Counted from the first letter of the stretch, positions 16,519 through 25,801 are shown. The stretch: DNA of 64,000 nucleotides from Amycolatopsis acidiphila (GCF_021391495.1 NZ_CP090063.1:5952001-6016000); one strand, 5' to 3'. A program made the numbers and translations. Notes: generated by a model from the letters alone, not told the origin.

Positions 16519-19286
16519 GACGCCTCGCCGAGGCGCACGAGGTCGGTCAGCTGCTCGTCCGACAGCTCGGTGATCCAGTCCTCCCCGGCGCCCACCACGG
16601 CATCGGCCAGGCCGCGCTTGCCCTCCAGCACCGTCGCGATCCGGTCCTCCAGCGTGCCTTCGGCGATCAGCCGGTGCACCTGGACCGGCCTGTCCTGCCC
16701 GATCCGGTACGCGCGGTCGGTCGCCTGGTCCTCCACCGCCGGGTTCCACCACCGGTCGTAGTGGATGACATGGGTCGCCCTCGTCAGGTTCAGCCCGACC
16801 CCGCCCGCCTTGAGCGACAGCAGGAACACCGGAATGTCGCCGGACTGGAACCGCTGCACCATCTCCTCGCGCCGGCGTACCGAAGTCGCGCCCGACAACA
16901 GCTCCACCGGCAGCCCTCGCTCGCCCAGCCGGGCCTGCAGCAGCTTGCACAGCTGCACGTACTGGCTGAACACGAGCACGCTGTCGCCCTCGTCTAGGAT
17001 GACGTCGAGCAGTTCCTCGAACGCCGCGAGCTTGCCCGAGCGCCCGGTGAGCGGCCCGGCCTGCTTGAGGTACTGCGCCGGATGGTTGCAGATCTGCTTG
17101 AGCTCGGTGAGCAGCTTCAGCACCTGCCCGCGCCGCTGCACGCCCTTGGACTCGCGGATCACCGCCAGGTTCTCCCGCACGACCGCCTCGTACAGCGTCG
17201 CCTGCTCGGTGGTGAGCGGGACGAACCGGTCGGTCTCGGTCTTGCGCGGCAGCTCGGGGGCGATGTCCGGGTCGGTCTTGCGGCGGCGCAACAGGAACGG
17301 GCGCACGGTCGCGGCCAGCCGCTCGGTGCTCTCCCGGTCCCGGTTGCGCTCGACGGGACGCGCGATCGTGCGCCGGAAGTGCTCCAGCGTGCCCAGCAGG
17401 CCGGGGGTAGTCCAGTCCACAATGGACCACAGCTCGGTGAGCCGGTTCTCCATCGGCGTGCCGGTGAGCGCGACCCGTGCCGCGCCGGGGATCCGGCGCA
17501 GCTCCTTGGCCGTGATCGAGAGCGGGTTCTTCACGTGCTGCGCCTCGTCCGCGGCCAGCAGTCCCCAGCCGACCTCGGCCAGCGCTTCCCGGTCGCGGCG
17601 CAGCACGCCGTACGTCGCGAGCACGACCTCGTCCGGCGCGACCTCGTCCAGGTGCCGCCGTCCGCCGTGGAACCGCCGCACCGGAACCGAGGGCGCGAAC
17701 CTCGCGAACTCGCGCTCCCAGTTGCCCAGCAGCGAGGTCGGGCACAGCACGAGCGTCGGGCCCGCACCGAGCGAACGGCGGTGCAGGTGCAGCGCGATGA
17801 GCTGGATCGTCTTGCCCAGTCCCATGTCGTCGGCCAGGATGCCGCCCAGGCCCAGCTCGGTCATCCGTGCGAGCCAGCCCAGCCCGGTGCGCTGGTACGG
17901 GCGCAGCGTCGCCTGCAGGTCCGGAGGCACCTCGACCGCCGACGACGGGCTGTGGCGGATCCGGTCGAGCAGGCCGGAAACCGCCGGCGGGGGCGCGAAG
18001 TCCAGCTGTTCGCCGTCCACCTCGAGCGACCCGGTCAGCGCCGCGGCCAGTGCCTCGGCCGCGTTGAGCGTGCGGGTGGAGCGGCGCCGCAGCTTCGCCA
18101 GCATGCCGGGGTCGACCCGGACCCACTGACCGCGCAACCGGATCATCGGGCGCTTCGCCTCGGCCAGTGCGGTGATCTCGGCCTCGGTCAGCGTCTCGCC
18201 GCCGAGGCTGAGCTGCCAGCGGAACTTCAGCAGGTCGGTCATCCGGAAGGCCGCGGCGGCCTCGCTGCCCGGCGCGGGGGTCGCACTCGCCTTCGCCCGC
18301 AGGCCTTCGCTGAACATTCCCTTGGGCCACAACACTTCCACGCCCGCGGCACTGAGCGCGGCACTGCCCGTGTCGAGCAGCTCCACCAGTTCGTCGTCGG
18401 TGAGGATCAGCTCGGCGGGCGCCGCCGCCTCCAGGGCACGCCCCAGCGGCGCCCACACTCGCGCACCGCGGCGCAACGCGATCAGCAGCTGCGCCTCGAC
18501 CTGGTCGCCCAGCCGCGACAGCACCGCCTCCGGTGCGTCCCACAACGTCTCGGCGTCCACCACCAGGCTCGGATCGATCGCACTGCGCAGCGCCAGCACT
18601 CCGGCGAACGTGTACTGCTCCGGCTCCTCCTCGCGGATCTCGACGCGCAGCTGCAGGTGGGCGCCGGTGGGCTGCTGCGCGGCGAGCCATTCGACGTCGG
18701 CCGCGTTCAGCAGTGTCGGCTCCGGCGCGGCGAACGCGGGACCGCCCGCGACGACCCGCGCGGCGGGCGTGCGGACCAGCACGTCGGCAGTCGCGTCCCA
18801 CAACGCGCGGACGAGCGTTTCCGGCGAGTGCAGGCGTACGCGCTTCAACCCCGACAACGGAAGGGCGTGTGCCTCGGGCGGGAGCGCCGCGGCGAGCTCG
18901 CGCACCAGCGTCTCGTCCGCGCCGTCGAGCGGGCCGACCCGCCAGGCGTCGGCACCGCCGGAGGTGGCGGTGGGCAGCACGCGACCGCGCGCGATGAGGG
19001 TCAGCGCGGCGCCGACGGCCGCCGACCACGCCGCGATGGCGGGACCGGCGTCGTCCGGCGCGGACAGCAGCAGCGGGATCGCCTCGGCCAGCGGCACCAC
19101 GTGTGCGTCCACTTTGGTCCGCCGGAACGCCTTGCCCCTGGGCAGCACGAGCTCGACGGGCGTGGGACCGGCACCGTCACCCCACAGCGCGAGCACGCCG
19201 TCGCGCGGCGGGTCCGAGGGCACGAAGATCGCCCTGGTCTCGGCTGTCAGCTCCACGGGTCCCACGATATGCGGGACCACCGACAC
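16515..19286 (-). CDS. SNF2-family DEAD/DEAH-box helicase
   Basis: 923-residue SWI2/SNF2 ATPase. A ~430-residue N-terminal domain of the bacterial SNF2-associated type is followed by the motor: ILADDMGLGKTIQLIA (motif I), LAADEAQHVKN (II, DEAQ), ALTGTPMENRLTELWS (III), and motifs V/VI in GVGLNLTRATHVIHYDRWWN and DRAYRIGQ. It would translocate on duplex DNA; targets are unknown. GTG start at 19284-19286 abuts the fadE34 stop codon with no gap, and its own stop overlaps the SWIM gene. It is thus the middle of a fadE34-SNF2-SWIM run. Confidence 0.92.
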   Translation of the reverse strand: MSVVPHIVGPVELTAETRAIFVPSDPPRDGVLALWGDGAGPTPVELVLPRGKAFRRTKVDAHVVPLAEAIPLLLSAPDDAGPAIAAWSAAVGAALTLIARGRVLPTATSGGADAWRVGPLDGADETLVRELAAALPPEAHALPLSGLKRVRLHSPETLVRALWDATADVLVRTPAARVVAGGPAFAAPEPTLLNAADVEWLAAQQPTGAHLQLRVEIREEEPEQYTFAGVLALRSAIDPSLVVDAETLWDAPEAVLSRLGDQVEAQLLIALRRGARVWAPLGRALEAAAPAELILTDDELVELLDTGSAALSAAGVEVLWPKGMFSEGLRAKASATPAPGSEAAAAFRMTDLLKFRWQLSLGGETLTEAEITALAEAKRPMIRLRGQWVRVDPGMLAKLRRRSTRTLNAAEALAAALTGSLEVDGEQLDFAPPPAVSGLLDRIRHSPSSAVEVPPDLQATLRPYQRTGLGWLARMTELGLGGILADDMGLGKTIQLIALHLHRRSLGAGPTLVLCPTSLLGNWEREFARFAPSVPVRRFHGGRRHLDEVAPDEVVLATYGVLRRDREALAEVGWGLLAADEAQHVKNPLSITAKELRRIPGAARVALTGTPMENRLTELWSIVDWTTPGLLGTLEHFRRTIARPVERNRDRESTERLAATVRPFLLRRRKTDPDIAPELPRKTETDRFVPLTTEQATLYEAVVRENLAVIRESKGVQRRGQVLKLLTELKQICNHPAQYLKQAGPLTGRSGKLAAFEELLDVILDEGDSVLVFSQYVQLCKLLQARLGERGLPVELLSGATSVRRREEMVQRFQSGDIPVFLLSLKAGGVGLNLTRATHVIHYDRWWNPAVEDQATDRAYRIGQDRPVQVHRLIAEGTLEDRIATVLEGKRGLADAVVGAGEDWITELSDEQLTDLVRLGEAS

Positions 19287-21305
19287 TCACCGAGGCAGTC
19301 CGAGCAGCCGTTCCGCGGCGACGTTCAGCAGGACCTGGGTGGTGCCGCCGGCGATGCTCAGGCACCGGGTGAGCAGGAACTCGTGCTGGGCGGCGGCGTC
19401 GGTGACCCCGGCGGGCCCGAGCAGGTCGAGTGCGGTCTCGGCGACCTCCTGCCGGTGCCGCACGCCGACGAGCTTGCGCACGCTCGACTCCGGCCCCGGG
19501 TCCTGCCCGTCCAGCCGCCGCAGAGTGGCCCGCAGATCGAGCAGCGAGCAGGCCGAACCGTCGGTCACCAGCGCGCCCAGCCGGTCCAGCACCGCCGCGT
19601 CCGGCGCCTCGACCGACGCCAGCAGCTTCTCGACCTCCTCGCCGACCGACGAGCCCCCGCTCATCGCGACGCGTTCGTTCGCCAAGGTCGTGCGTGCGAG
19701 CCGCCAGCCACCGCCGACCTCGCCCACGACGTGCTCGTCCGGGACGAACACGTCGTCGAGGAACACCTCGTTGAACACGGCATCGCCGGTGATCTCCCGC
19801 AACGGCCGGATCTCGATGCCCGGCGCCGTCATGTCGACGAGGAAATAGGTGATCCCCTTGTGCTTGGGCGCGTCCGGGTCGGTGCGGGCGAGACAGATCG
19901 CCCAATCCGCCTCCCGGGCGAGCGACGTCCACACCTTCTGCCCGGTCAACGCCCAGCCACCGTCCACTTTGGTCGCCCGGGTGCGGAGCGCGGCGAGGTC
20001 CGAGCCCGCCTCGGGTTCGGAGAACAGCTGGCACCAGGTGATCTCGCCGCGCAGCGTCGGCGCGGCGAACCGGTCCCGCTGCGCGGGGGTGCCGTGTTCG
20101 AGGATCGTCGGCACCGCCCACGCGCCGATCACCAGGTCGGGGCGGCGGACCCCGGCCCGCGCGAGCTCCGCGTCGATGACGAGCTGCCGCGCCGGATCGG
20201 CGTCCAGCCCATGCGGCTTCGGCCAGTGCGGCATCAGGTAACCCGTCTCGGCCAGCCGCGCGCGCTGCCGTTCCGGTAGCAGCGCCGCGATCTCCCCGGC
20301 CATTTCCCGCACCTGCGCGTCCTCGCCGACATCGACTCCGAGCACGCGCCGCTGCCCGGACAACGCCAGCTCCGCGACGCGACGGCGCCAGCGGCCCGAA
20401 CCGCCGAGCAGCTGTCGCAGGGTGAGCGCCCGGCGCAGGTAGCGGTGGGCCTCGTGCTCCCAGGTGAAGCCGATGCCGCCGAGTACCTGGATGCAGTCCT
20501 TCGCGTTGTCGACGGCGGCATCGAGCGCACCGGCGGCGGCCACGGCCGCGGCGAGCGGATGCTCCCCGCCCGCGCGAGCGGCGTCCCAGGCCAGCGCGGC
20601 CGCGACCTCGGACCGGCACAGCATCTGCGCGCACAGGTGCTTGACCGCCTGGAACGAGCCGATGGGCCGGCCGAACTGCTCGCGCACCCCGGCGTACTCG
20701 CTCGCCGTGCGCACGCACCAGCGCGCGATGCCCGACGCCTCGGCGGCGGTGAGGGTCGCGGCGAGATCCAGGACCGGCGCGTCCTCCAGCAGCGCGGAGC
20801 GCGGAACCTCCAGCGCCAGATCTAAGAACCCCACGTCACGCGAGAGGTCCAGCCCCTCGGCAGGCTCGACCGGTTGTGGCGGCAGCACGAACCAGCCGAG
20901 ATCGGTGGCGACGACGAGATGCGCCGACGCGTCGGCGTCGAGCACCGGGTCGGTCCGCCCCCGCAGGAAGAAGCCTTGCCCGGTCGGGCTCGCGACCACG
21001 GAGCCGGGTCCGAACGCGACCGCCGCCCGCGCGCTGCCGTCGGCCAGCGCGGGCACCAGCTCCTTGGCGAGCGCCGAATCCGGCCGCCTCGCGAGGACCA
21101 GTCCGGCGAGGACGCTGCCCAGCAACGGCCCCGGCGCCAGCGCCGCCGCGGCTTCCTCGAGCCCGACTGCGAGATCGGTCACAGTACCCCCGGCGCCGCC
21201 CAGCTCCTCGGGCAGCGCGACCCCGCGCAGCTCGCCAGGGTCGCCGCCCCGCGCCCTGATCGACTCGGCCCATGCCCGCTGTTCCGACGTCACCGCGATG
21301 GCCAT
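19287..21305 (-). CDS. fadE34: Two-domain acyl-CoA dehydrogenase FadE34 (ChsE3)
   Basis: 672-residue fusion of two acyl-CoA dehydrogenase units. The N-terminal unit (about 1-320) ends with QVLGGIGFTWEHEAHRYLRR; the second unit contains FSEPEAGSDLAALRTRA and GQKVWTSLA and ends AGGTTQVLLNVAAERLLG. In M. tuberculosis fadE34 is beside kstR and its product acts on the longer (C5/C24-type) steroid side chain; the same neighbourhood occurs here. ATG 21303-21305 lies 10 bp from a full KstR box. The homologue is around 710 residues, so length is slightly short but both units are complete. Confidence 0.92.
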   Translation of the reverse strand: MAIAVTSEQRAWAESIRARGGDPGELRGVALPEELGGAGGTVTDLAVGLEEAAAALAPGPLLGSVLAGLVLARRPDSALAKELVPALADGSARAAVAFGPGSVVASPTGQGFFLRGRTDPVLDADASAHLVVATDLGWFVLPPQPVEPAEGLDLSRDVGFLDLALEVPRSALLEDAPVLDLAATLTAAEASGIARWCVRTASEYAGVREQFGRPIGSFQAVKHLCAQMLCRSEVAAALAWDAARAGGEHPLAAAVAAAGALDAAVDNAKDCIQVLGGIGFTWEHEAHRYLRRALTLRQLLGGSGRWRRRVAELALSGQRRVLGVDVGEDAQVREMAGEIAALLPERQRARLAETGYLMPHWPKPHGLDADPARQLVIDAELARAGVRRPDLVIGAWAVPTILEHGTPAQRDRFAAPTLRGEITWCQLFSEPEAGSDLAALRTRATKVDGGWALTGQKVWTSLAREADWAICLARTDPDAPKHKGITYFLVDMTAPGIEIRPLREITGDAVFNEVFLDDVFVPDEHVVGEVGGGWRLARTTLANERVAMSGGSSVGEEVEKLLASVEAPDAAVLDRLGALVTDGSACSLLDLRATLRRLDGQDPGPESSVRKLVGVRHRQEVAETALDLLGPAGVTDAAAQHEFLLTRCLSIAGGTTQVLLNVAAERLLGLPR

Positions 21306-21315
21306 GAGATCACTA

Positions 21316-21329
21316 TAGAACGTGTTTCA
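21316..21329. promoter_or_regulatory. KstR operator of fadE34
   Basis: TAGAACGTGTTTCA is a full match to TnnAACnnGTTnnA, 10 bp upstream of the fadE34 ATG on the minus strand, in the 92-bp divergent region shared with kstR. Confidence 0.82.
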
Positions 21330-21371
21330 GTTTTTCCGAAGGAAGTCCGTTAGGTAAGGTGTACGGGACAG

Positions 21372-21385
21372 TGGAACAAGTTTCG
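21372..21385. promoter_or_regulatory. KstR operator at kstR (autoregulation)
   Basis: TGGAACAAGTTTCG matches TnnAACnnGTT with the last A replaced. It lies 12 bp upstream of the kstR ATG at 21398, consistent with the autorepression known for KstR. Confidence 0.72.
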
Positions 21386-21397
21386 GAGCAGAGGTCG

Positions 21398-22024
21398 ATG
21401 ACCGGTAAATCACGAGCATCCCAGACCAGCAACGGGCTGGGCGACGAGCTGGGTTCCGCCGCGCAGCGGGACCGGCGCCGGCGCATCATCGACGCCACCC
21501 TCGCGCTCGCGTCGAAGGGCGGCTACGACGCCGTGCAGATGCGCGCGGTGGCGGACAAGGCCGACGTCGCGCTGGGCACCCTGTACCGCTACTTCCCGTC
21601 GAAGATCCACCTGCTGGTGTCCGGCCTGGCGCGGGAGTTCGAGCGCGCCAAGGAGAAGCTGGAGCGCAGCGCGATCCCCGGCGAGACCCCGGGCGAACGG
21701 CTGGTCTTCGTGCTGAACCGCAACACCAGGATGATGCAGCGCGACCCGCACCTGACCGAGGCCATGGTGCGCGCGTTCATGTTCGCCGACACCACCGCCG
21801 CGGCCGAGGTCGAGCAGGTCGGGCGGCTCATGGAGGACATGTTCGCCAAGGCCATGCGCATTGAGGAGCCGACCGAGCACGACCGGGCGGTGTTCCACCT
21901 CATCGCGGACGTGTGGATGGCGAACCTGGTCGCCTGGGTCACCCGGCGCGCTTCCGCGGCCGACGTGGCCGACCGGCTGGAGCTGTCGGTGCACCTGCTG
22001 CTGGACCGTCCCGCAGCGGACTGA
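21398..22024 (+). CDS. kstR: TetR-family cholesterol regulon repressor KstR
   Basis: 208-residue TetR repressor. The segment RRRIIDATLALASKGGYD, then VQMRAVADKADVALG and TLYRYFPSKIHLL, is nearly identical to the KstR DNA-binding domain; the C-terminal block DVWMANLVAWVTRRASAADV also matches. KstR is released from its operators by 3-oxo-cholestenoyl-CoA-type ligands (family knowledge) and controls steroid catabolism. Divergent from fadE34 as in mycobacteria. I chose ATG 21398 (GAGG upstream) over the in-frame ATG at 21359 because the operator 21372-21385 would otherwise lie in the coding region. Confidence 0.94.
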   Translation: MTGKSRASQTSNGLGDELGSAAQRDRRRRIIDATLALASKGGYDAVQMRAVADKADVALGTLYRYFPSKIHLLVSGLAREFERAKEKLERSAIPGETPGERLVFVLNRNTRMMQRDPHLTEAMVRAFMFADTTAAAEVEQVGRLMEDMFAKAMRIEEPTEHDRAVFHLIADVWMANLVAWVTRRASAADVADRLELSVHLLLDRPAAD

Positions 22025-22141
22025 GCACAGTCGATCACCGAAGGTGATCTTGGCTGTGCGCGCGCTGTCAAGGACCTGAGGGTTCTATTTGGATCTCGAA
22101 AACCTGCAACAAGCGGAGGTCGGCGCGGCGTTTCCTGGTTC

Positions 22142-23083
22142 GTGAAGCGCGCGACGGTCGGACGGGCCGTACTCGGAGCAGCGGCCCTCGGCGCCGCGGC
22201 CATGTTGGTCGTCTCGATCACCCACGACGACGGCGCGGTGTCGATGGCCAGCACCCACGTCTCGACCACGCCGGAGCCGACGACCGAGACCACCAGCCCG
22301 CAGCTGGCCACCCAGGCGGCGCCCACCACCACGCCGTCGCCGACGCTCTCGCCCGCGCAGTCGGCGGCGATCGCCGAACGCGTGCAGGCCACCGCCCGCA
22401 AGGTCGTGCCGGCCACGAAGATCGGCATGGAGGTCTACGACCGGCAGGCCAACAAGGTCGTCACGAGCTTGAACGCGGGCCAGACGTTCTCCAGCATGTC
22501 CGTGGTGAAGCTGCTCATCGCGGTGGACCGGCTGGCGCGCGACGACTGGGCGCTGCCCGACACGGCCACCCAGAACCGGGTCACCCGGATGCTCTCGACC
22601 AGCGACGACGCGCTCGCCAGCTCGTTCTGGCTCGGCGACGGCGGGTCCTCGATCGTCACCCGGGACGTCCAGCTGATGGACCTGACCGACACGAAACCGC
22701 CCGCCACCTCCGGCGAGTGGGGCGACACCAAGATCAGCGCGCAGGACATGGTGAAGGTGTTCCGCTACGTCGAGGACGAACTGCCCGACGACGCGCAGAA
22801 CCTGCTCTACAACGCGATGTACCACGCCTCCGAGACCGCCGCCGACGGCACCGACCAGTACTTCGGCATCCCCGACGGCATCCCGGGCAGCACATGGGCG
22901 ATCAAGCAGGGCTGGGGCAGCAGCGGCTCGACGGCGTACTACAACACCACCGGCCTGCTCGGGAAGGACGCCCGCTACGTCGTGATCGTCCTGTCCTCGG
23001 CACCGCTGGGCGACTACCACGCGCTCGGGCGGGCGCTGACGGCCGGCACCGCCCAGCTCGCGTCCGTGGTGGGCGGTGCCTGA
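22142..23083 (+). CDS. Exported class A beta-lactamase-fold serine hydrolase
   Basis: 313 residues with an N-terminal membrane/signal segment (VLGAAALGAAAMLVVSI, ~10-26), a Thr/Pro-rich linker to ~75, and a serine beta-lactamase-like domain. SMSVVKLL provides SxxK, STSDDALAS an SDN-like element, and KQGWG the KTG-like triad. There is no lipobox Cys in the signal region. The degenerate KTG element and Thr-rich linker suggest an envelope protein rather than a true beta-lactamase. GTG start at 22142; no close Shine-Dalgarno sequence. Confidence 0.78.
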   Translation: MKRATVGRAVLGAAALGAAAMLVVSITHDDGAVSMASTHVSTTPEPTTETTSPQLATQAAPTTTPSPTLSPAQSAAIAERVQATARKVVPATKIGMEVYDRQANKVVTSLNAGQTFSSMSVVKLLIAVDRLARDDWALPDTATQNRVTRMLSTSDDALASSFWLGDGGSSIVTRDVQLMDLTDTKPPATSGEWGDTKISAQDMVKVFRYVEDELPDDAQNLLYNAMYHASETAADGTDQYFGIPDGIPGSTWAIKQGWGSSGSTAYYNTTGLLGKDARYVVIVLSSAPLGDYHALGRALTAGTAQLASVVGGA

Positions 23084-23089
23084 GGCGGT

Positions 23090-24079
23090 TCAGCCCTTGA
23101 GCTTGGGCAGGACCTCGCGGCCGAAGACCTCGATCCATTCCTTCTGGTTGCGGCCCACGTTGTGCACGTAGATCCGGTTGAACCCGGCGTCGACGTACTT
23201 CTGCAGTGACGCGCGGTGCACGTCGGGGTCCGAGGAGATGACCATGCGGCCCTCGAAGTCCTCCTCGCGCACCAGCTTCGCCATCTGCGCGAAGTCGAAC
23301 GGCGAGCGCACGTCGGCCTTCGGGAACTTCATGCCGCCGTTGGGCCACTGGTCCATCGCGTTCTTCAGCGCCTCCTCGTCGGTCGGCGCCCAGGACAGGT
23401 GCACCTGCAGCAGCTTCGGCATCTCGTCGGGGTTCTTGCCCGCCTTGCGCGCACCCTGGTTGAAGTTGTCCAGGATTCCGGCGAGCTTGTCGGTCGACGC
23501 GCCCGGCGTGATCAGGCCGTCGGCCAGCTCCCCGGTCTTGCGCGAGGTGTACGGGCCCGCCGAGGCGATGTAGACCGGCGGCGGCGCGTCCGGCAGCGTC
23601 CACAGCCGCGTGGTGTGCAGCTTGAAGAACTCGCCGGAGTGCTTGACGTCCTTGCCGCTGAACAGCTTCCGGATGATCTCCAGTGCCTCGAACATGCGCC
23701 GCACCCGCTCGGGCGCCTCCGGCCAGTAGCCGCCGATGATGTGCTCGTTGAGCGCCTCACCGGAGCCGATGCCCAGCCAGGTGCGGCCCGGGTAGGTGGC
23801 CTCCAGCGTCGCGGCGGCCTGCGCGACCATCGCCGGGTGCAGCCGGAACGACGGGCAGGTCACCCCGGGGCCCAGGTCACCGGTCGTGTTCTCCGCCAGC
23901 GAGGCGAGCACGCTCCACACGAACGACGCCTGTCCCTGCTGCGGCACCCACGGCTGGAAGTGGTCGGCCGCCATCTGCCCGGAGAACCCGTGCTGCTCGG
24001 CCAACGCGGCCAGCTCGATGGACTCGCGCGGGGAGAACTGCTCCAGCGCCGCCGCCATGCCGATCTGAACGTCACTCAC
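23090..24079 (-). CDS. F420-dependent dehydrogenase, glucose-6-phosphate dehydrogenase/Fgd2-like
   Basis: 329-residue TIM-barrel protein of the luciferase-like (LLM) F420 superfamily. Blocks such as MAADHFQPWVPQQGQASFVW and GSGEALNEHIIGGYWP match the F420-dependent glucose-6-phosphate dehydrogenase group (TIGR03557), which includes Fgd1 and the exported Fgd2. No Tat signal is visible, so it is cytoplasmic. The start is GTG 24077-24079 before SDVQIGMAAALEQ. The actual substrate cannot be told from sequence. It converges on the hydrolase gene with 6 bp between stops and is followed upstream by two further LLM genes in the same direction. Confidence 0.8.
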   Translation of the reverse strand: MSDVQIGMAAALEQFSPRESIELAALAEQHGFSGQMAADHFQPWVPQQGQASFVWSVLASLAENTTGDLGPGVTCPSFRLHPAMVAQAAATLEATYPGRTWLGIGSGEALNEHIIGGYWPEAPERVRRMFEALEIIRKLFSGKDVKHSGEFFKLHTTRLWTLPDAPPPVYIASAGPYTSRKTGELADGLITPGASTDKLAGILDNFNQGARKAGKNPDEMPKLLQVHLSWAPTDEEALKNAMDQWPNGGMKFPKADVRSPFDFAQMAKLVREEDFEGRMVISSDPDVHRASLQKYVDAGFNRIYVHNVGRNQKEWIEVFGREVLPKLKG

Positions 24080-24117
24080 GACCTCATCAACCTTTCTGAC
24101 GTGCGATATCTCGAAAC

Positions 24118-24933
24118 CTACCGGTAAGCGGGCACCAGCGTCGTCAGCCGGTCGAGCCGGCGCAGCGTGTCCGCCTCCGATCCCGGGGGCAGCGACAACG
24201 TGACCCGCTCGGCCCCGGCCTCGGCGTACGCGGCCAGCAGCCGCTCGTCCGCCGGTGCGGAGGTCGCGGTCACCGGCAGGTCCGCGCCACCCAGCAGGGC
24301 GAGCTGCGCCCGGACCTGCACCGGGTCGCGCACGGCGTTGGGCAGCCAGCCGTCGCCGAGCCGCCGGGCGCGATCGGCCGCGACGTGGCTGTTGCCGCCG
24401 AGGTAGACCGGTGGGACCCGGACGGGCTTGGGCCACTGGAAGATCGGGTCGAACCGGACGTGCTTGCCGGAGAACGACGCCTCGTCGTGGGTCCAGATCG
24501 TCCGCAGCGCCTCGATCCGCTCGTCCAGCAGCGCACCGCGGGTGCGCGGGTCCGTGCCGTGGTTGCGCATCTCCTCGCGGTTCCAGCCCACGCTGACCGC
24601 GTACAGCACGCGGCCGTCCGAGACGAGGTCCAGGCTGGCGACGGACTTCGCGGTGTGGATCACGTCCCGCTGGATCAGCAGGCTCACCCCGGTGCCCAGC
24701 CGCAGGGTCGACGTGACGGCCGCGGCCGCCGCGAGCGCGACGAACGGGTCGGCCGCGCGGAAGTACGGTCGCGGCAGCTCGCCGCCGACCGGGTAGGGCG
24801 TCTCCCGGCTGACCGGGATGTGCGAATGCTCGGCCAGGAACAGCGCGTCGAACCCGCGTTCCTCGACCGCGAGGGCCAGTGGTCCCGGCAGCATGCTCTC
24901 GTCGGTGACGAAAGTGCTGACGCCCAGCTTCAC
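24118..24933 (-). CDS. F420-dependent LLM oxidoreductase (tandem paralogue 2)
   Basis: 271-residue luciferase-like monooxygenase-family protein, closely similar to the gene immediately upstream: both have EERGFD(A/S)LFLAEHSHIP, SLLIQRDVIHTAK or ALLIQRDVIHTAK, and VGWNREEMRNHGTDPRTRG. This set matches the TIGR03619-type F420 oxidoreductases; substrate unknown. GTG start at 24931-24933 overlaps the stop of its paralogue (GTGA), so the pair is translationally coupled and probably arose by tandem duplication. Confidence 0.82.
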   Translation of the reverse strand: MKLGVSTFVTDESMLPGPLALAVEERGFDALFLAEHSHIPVSRETPYPVGGELPRPYFRAADPFVALAAAAAVTSTLRLGTGVSLLIQRDVIHTAKSVASLDLVSDGRVLYAVSVGWNREEMRNHGTDPRTRGALLDERIEALRTIWTHDEASFSGKHVRFDPIFQWPKPVRVPPVYLGGNSHVAADRARRLGDGWLPNAVRDPVQVRAQLALLGGADLPVTATSAPADERLLAAYAEAGAERVTLSLPPGSEADTLRRLDRLTTLVPAYR

Positions 24934-25748
24934 CGCAGCGCTGCCAGCTCGTCGAGCTGGGTCAACGTCTCCGATTCGGGGAGGGTGGGCAGGTAGAAGG
25001 TGACGCGCTCGACCCCGGCCTCGGCGTACTCGGCGAGCCTGCCCTTGTCGCGACCGGCGGCGAACACGGTGAAGGGCAGGTCCGGCCTGCCGTTGTCGGC
25101 GAGCCAGGCGCGGACGCGTTTGATCTCGGCGATCTCCGTGCCCTCGCGCGGCAGCCACCCGTCCCCGTGCTTGAGCAGCCTGTTCAGCGCGGCCGGGCTT
25201 TCGCCGCCGACGTAGATCGGCGGATGCGGCCGCTGGACGGGCTTCGGCCACGCGAAGATCGGGTCGAAGTCGACGTGCTTGCCGTGGTATTCGGCCTGGT
25301 CGTTGGTCCAGATCGTCTTCAGCGCCTCGATCTGCTCGTTCAGCAGCGCGCCGCGGGTGCGCGGGTCCGTGCCGTGGTTGCGCATCTCCTCGCGGTTCCA
25401 GCCCACGCCGACGCCGAACAGCACGCGGCCGCCGGAGATCAGGTCCAGGCTCGCGACCTCCTTCGCGGTGTGGATCACGTCACGCTGGATCAGCAGGGCC
25501 ACGCCCGTGGCCAGCAGGAGGTCCGAGGTGACGGAGGCGATCGCGGAAAGCGCGACGAACGGGTCGAGCGTGCGGTAGTACCACCGGGGCAGCTCGGTGC
25601 CGCCCGGATAGGGCGACTCCCGGCTGGCCGGGATGTGCGAATGCTCGGCCAGGAACAGCGAGTCGAACCCGCGTTCCTCCAGTGCTCGGCCCAGCGCCGC
25701 GGGCCGGATACCTTCGTCGGTCACGAAGGTGGCGATTCCGAACTTCAT
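24930..25748 (-). CDS. F420-dependent LLM oxidoreductase (tandem paralogue 1)
   Basis: 272 residues, ATG 25746-25748. Starts KFGIATFVTDEGIRPAALG and continues with the same core blocks as the downstream gene; differences concentrate in the C-terminal third (WLPREGTEIAEIKRV compared with WLPNAVRDPVQVRAQL), where these enzymes usually shape the substrate pocket. Probably reduces or oxidises a specific compound with F420. First gene of a three-gene leftward run of LLM proteins. Confidence 0.82.
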   Translation of the reverse strand: MKFGIATFVTDEGIRPAALGRALEERGFDSLFLAEHSHIPASRESPYPGGTELPRWYYRTLDPFVALSAIASVTSDLLLATGVALLIQRDVIHTAKEVASLDLISGGRVLFGVGVGWNREEMRNHGTDPRTRGALLNEQIEALKTIWTNDQAEYHGKHVDFDPIFAWPKPVQRPHPPIYVGGESPAALNRLLKHGDGWLPREGTEIAEIKRVRAWLADNGRPDLPFTVFAAGRDKGRLAEYAEAGVERVTFYLPTLPESETLTQLDELAALR

Positions 25749-25801
25749 GTGTGCACCCAACCTCTCTCTTGCACTTGCACTCGCTATTCCCCAGTAGCCA
25801 C

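Noticed and set aside
17082..20279. 1065-codon open frame antisense to the SNF2 and fadE34 genes
   Set aside because: Arg/Gln/Val-rich low-complexity translation with no domain, fully antisense to two clear conserved genes; typical high-GC shadow frame.
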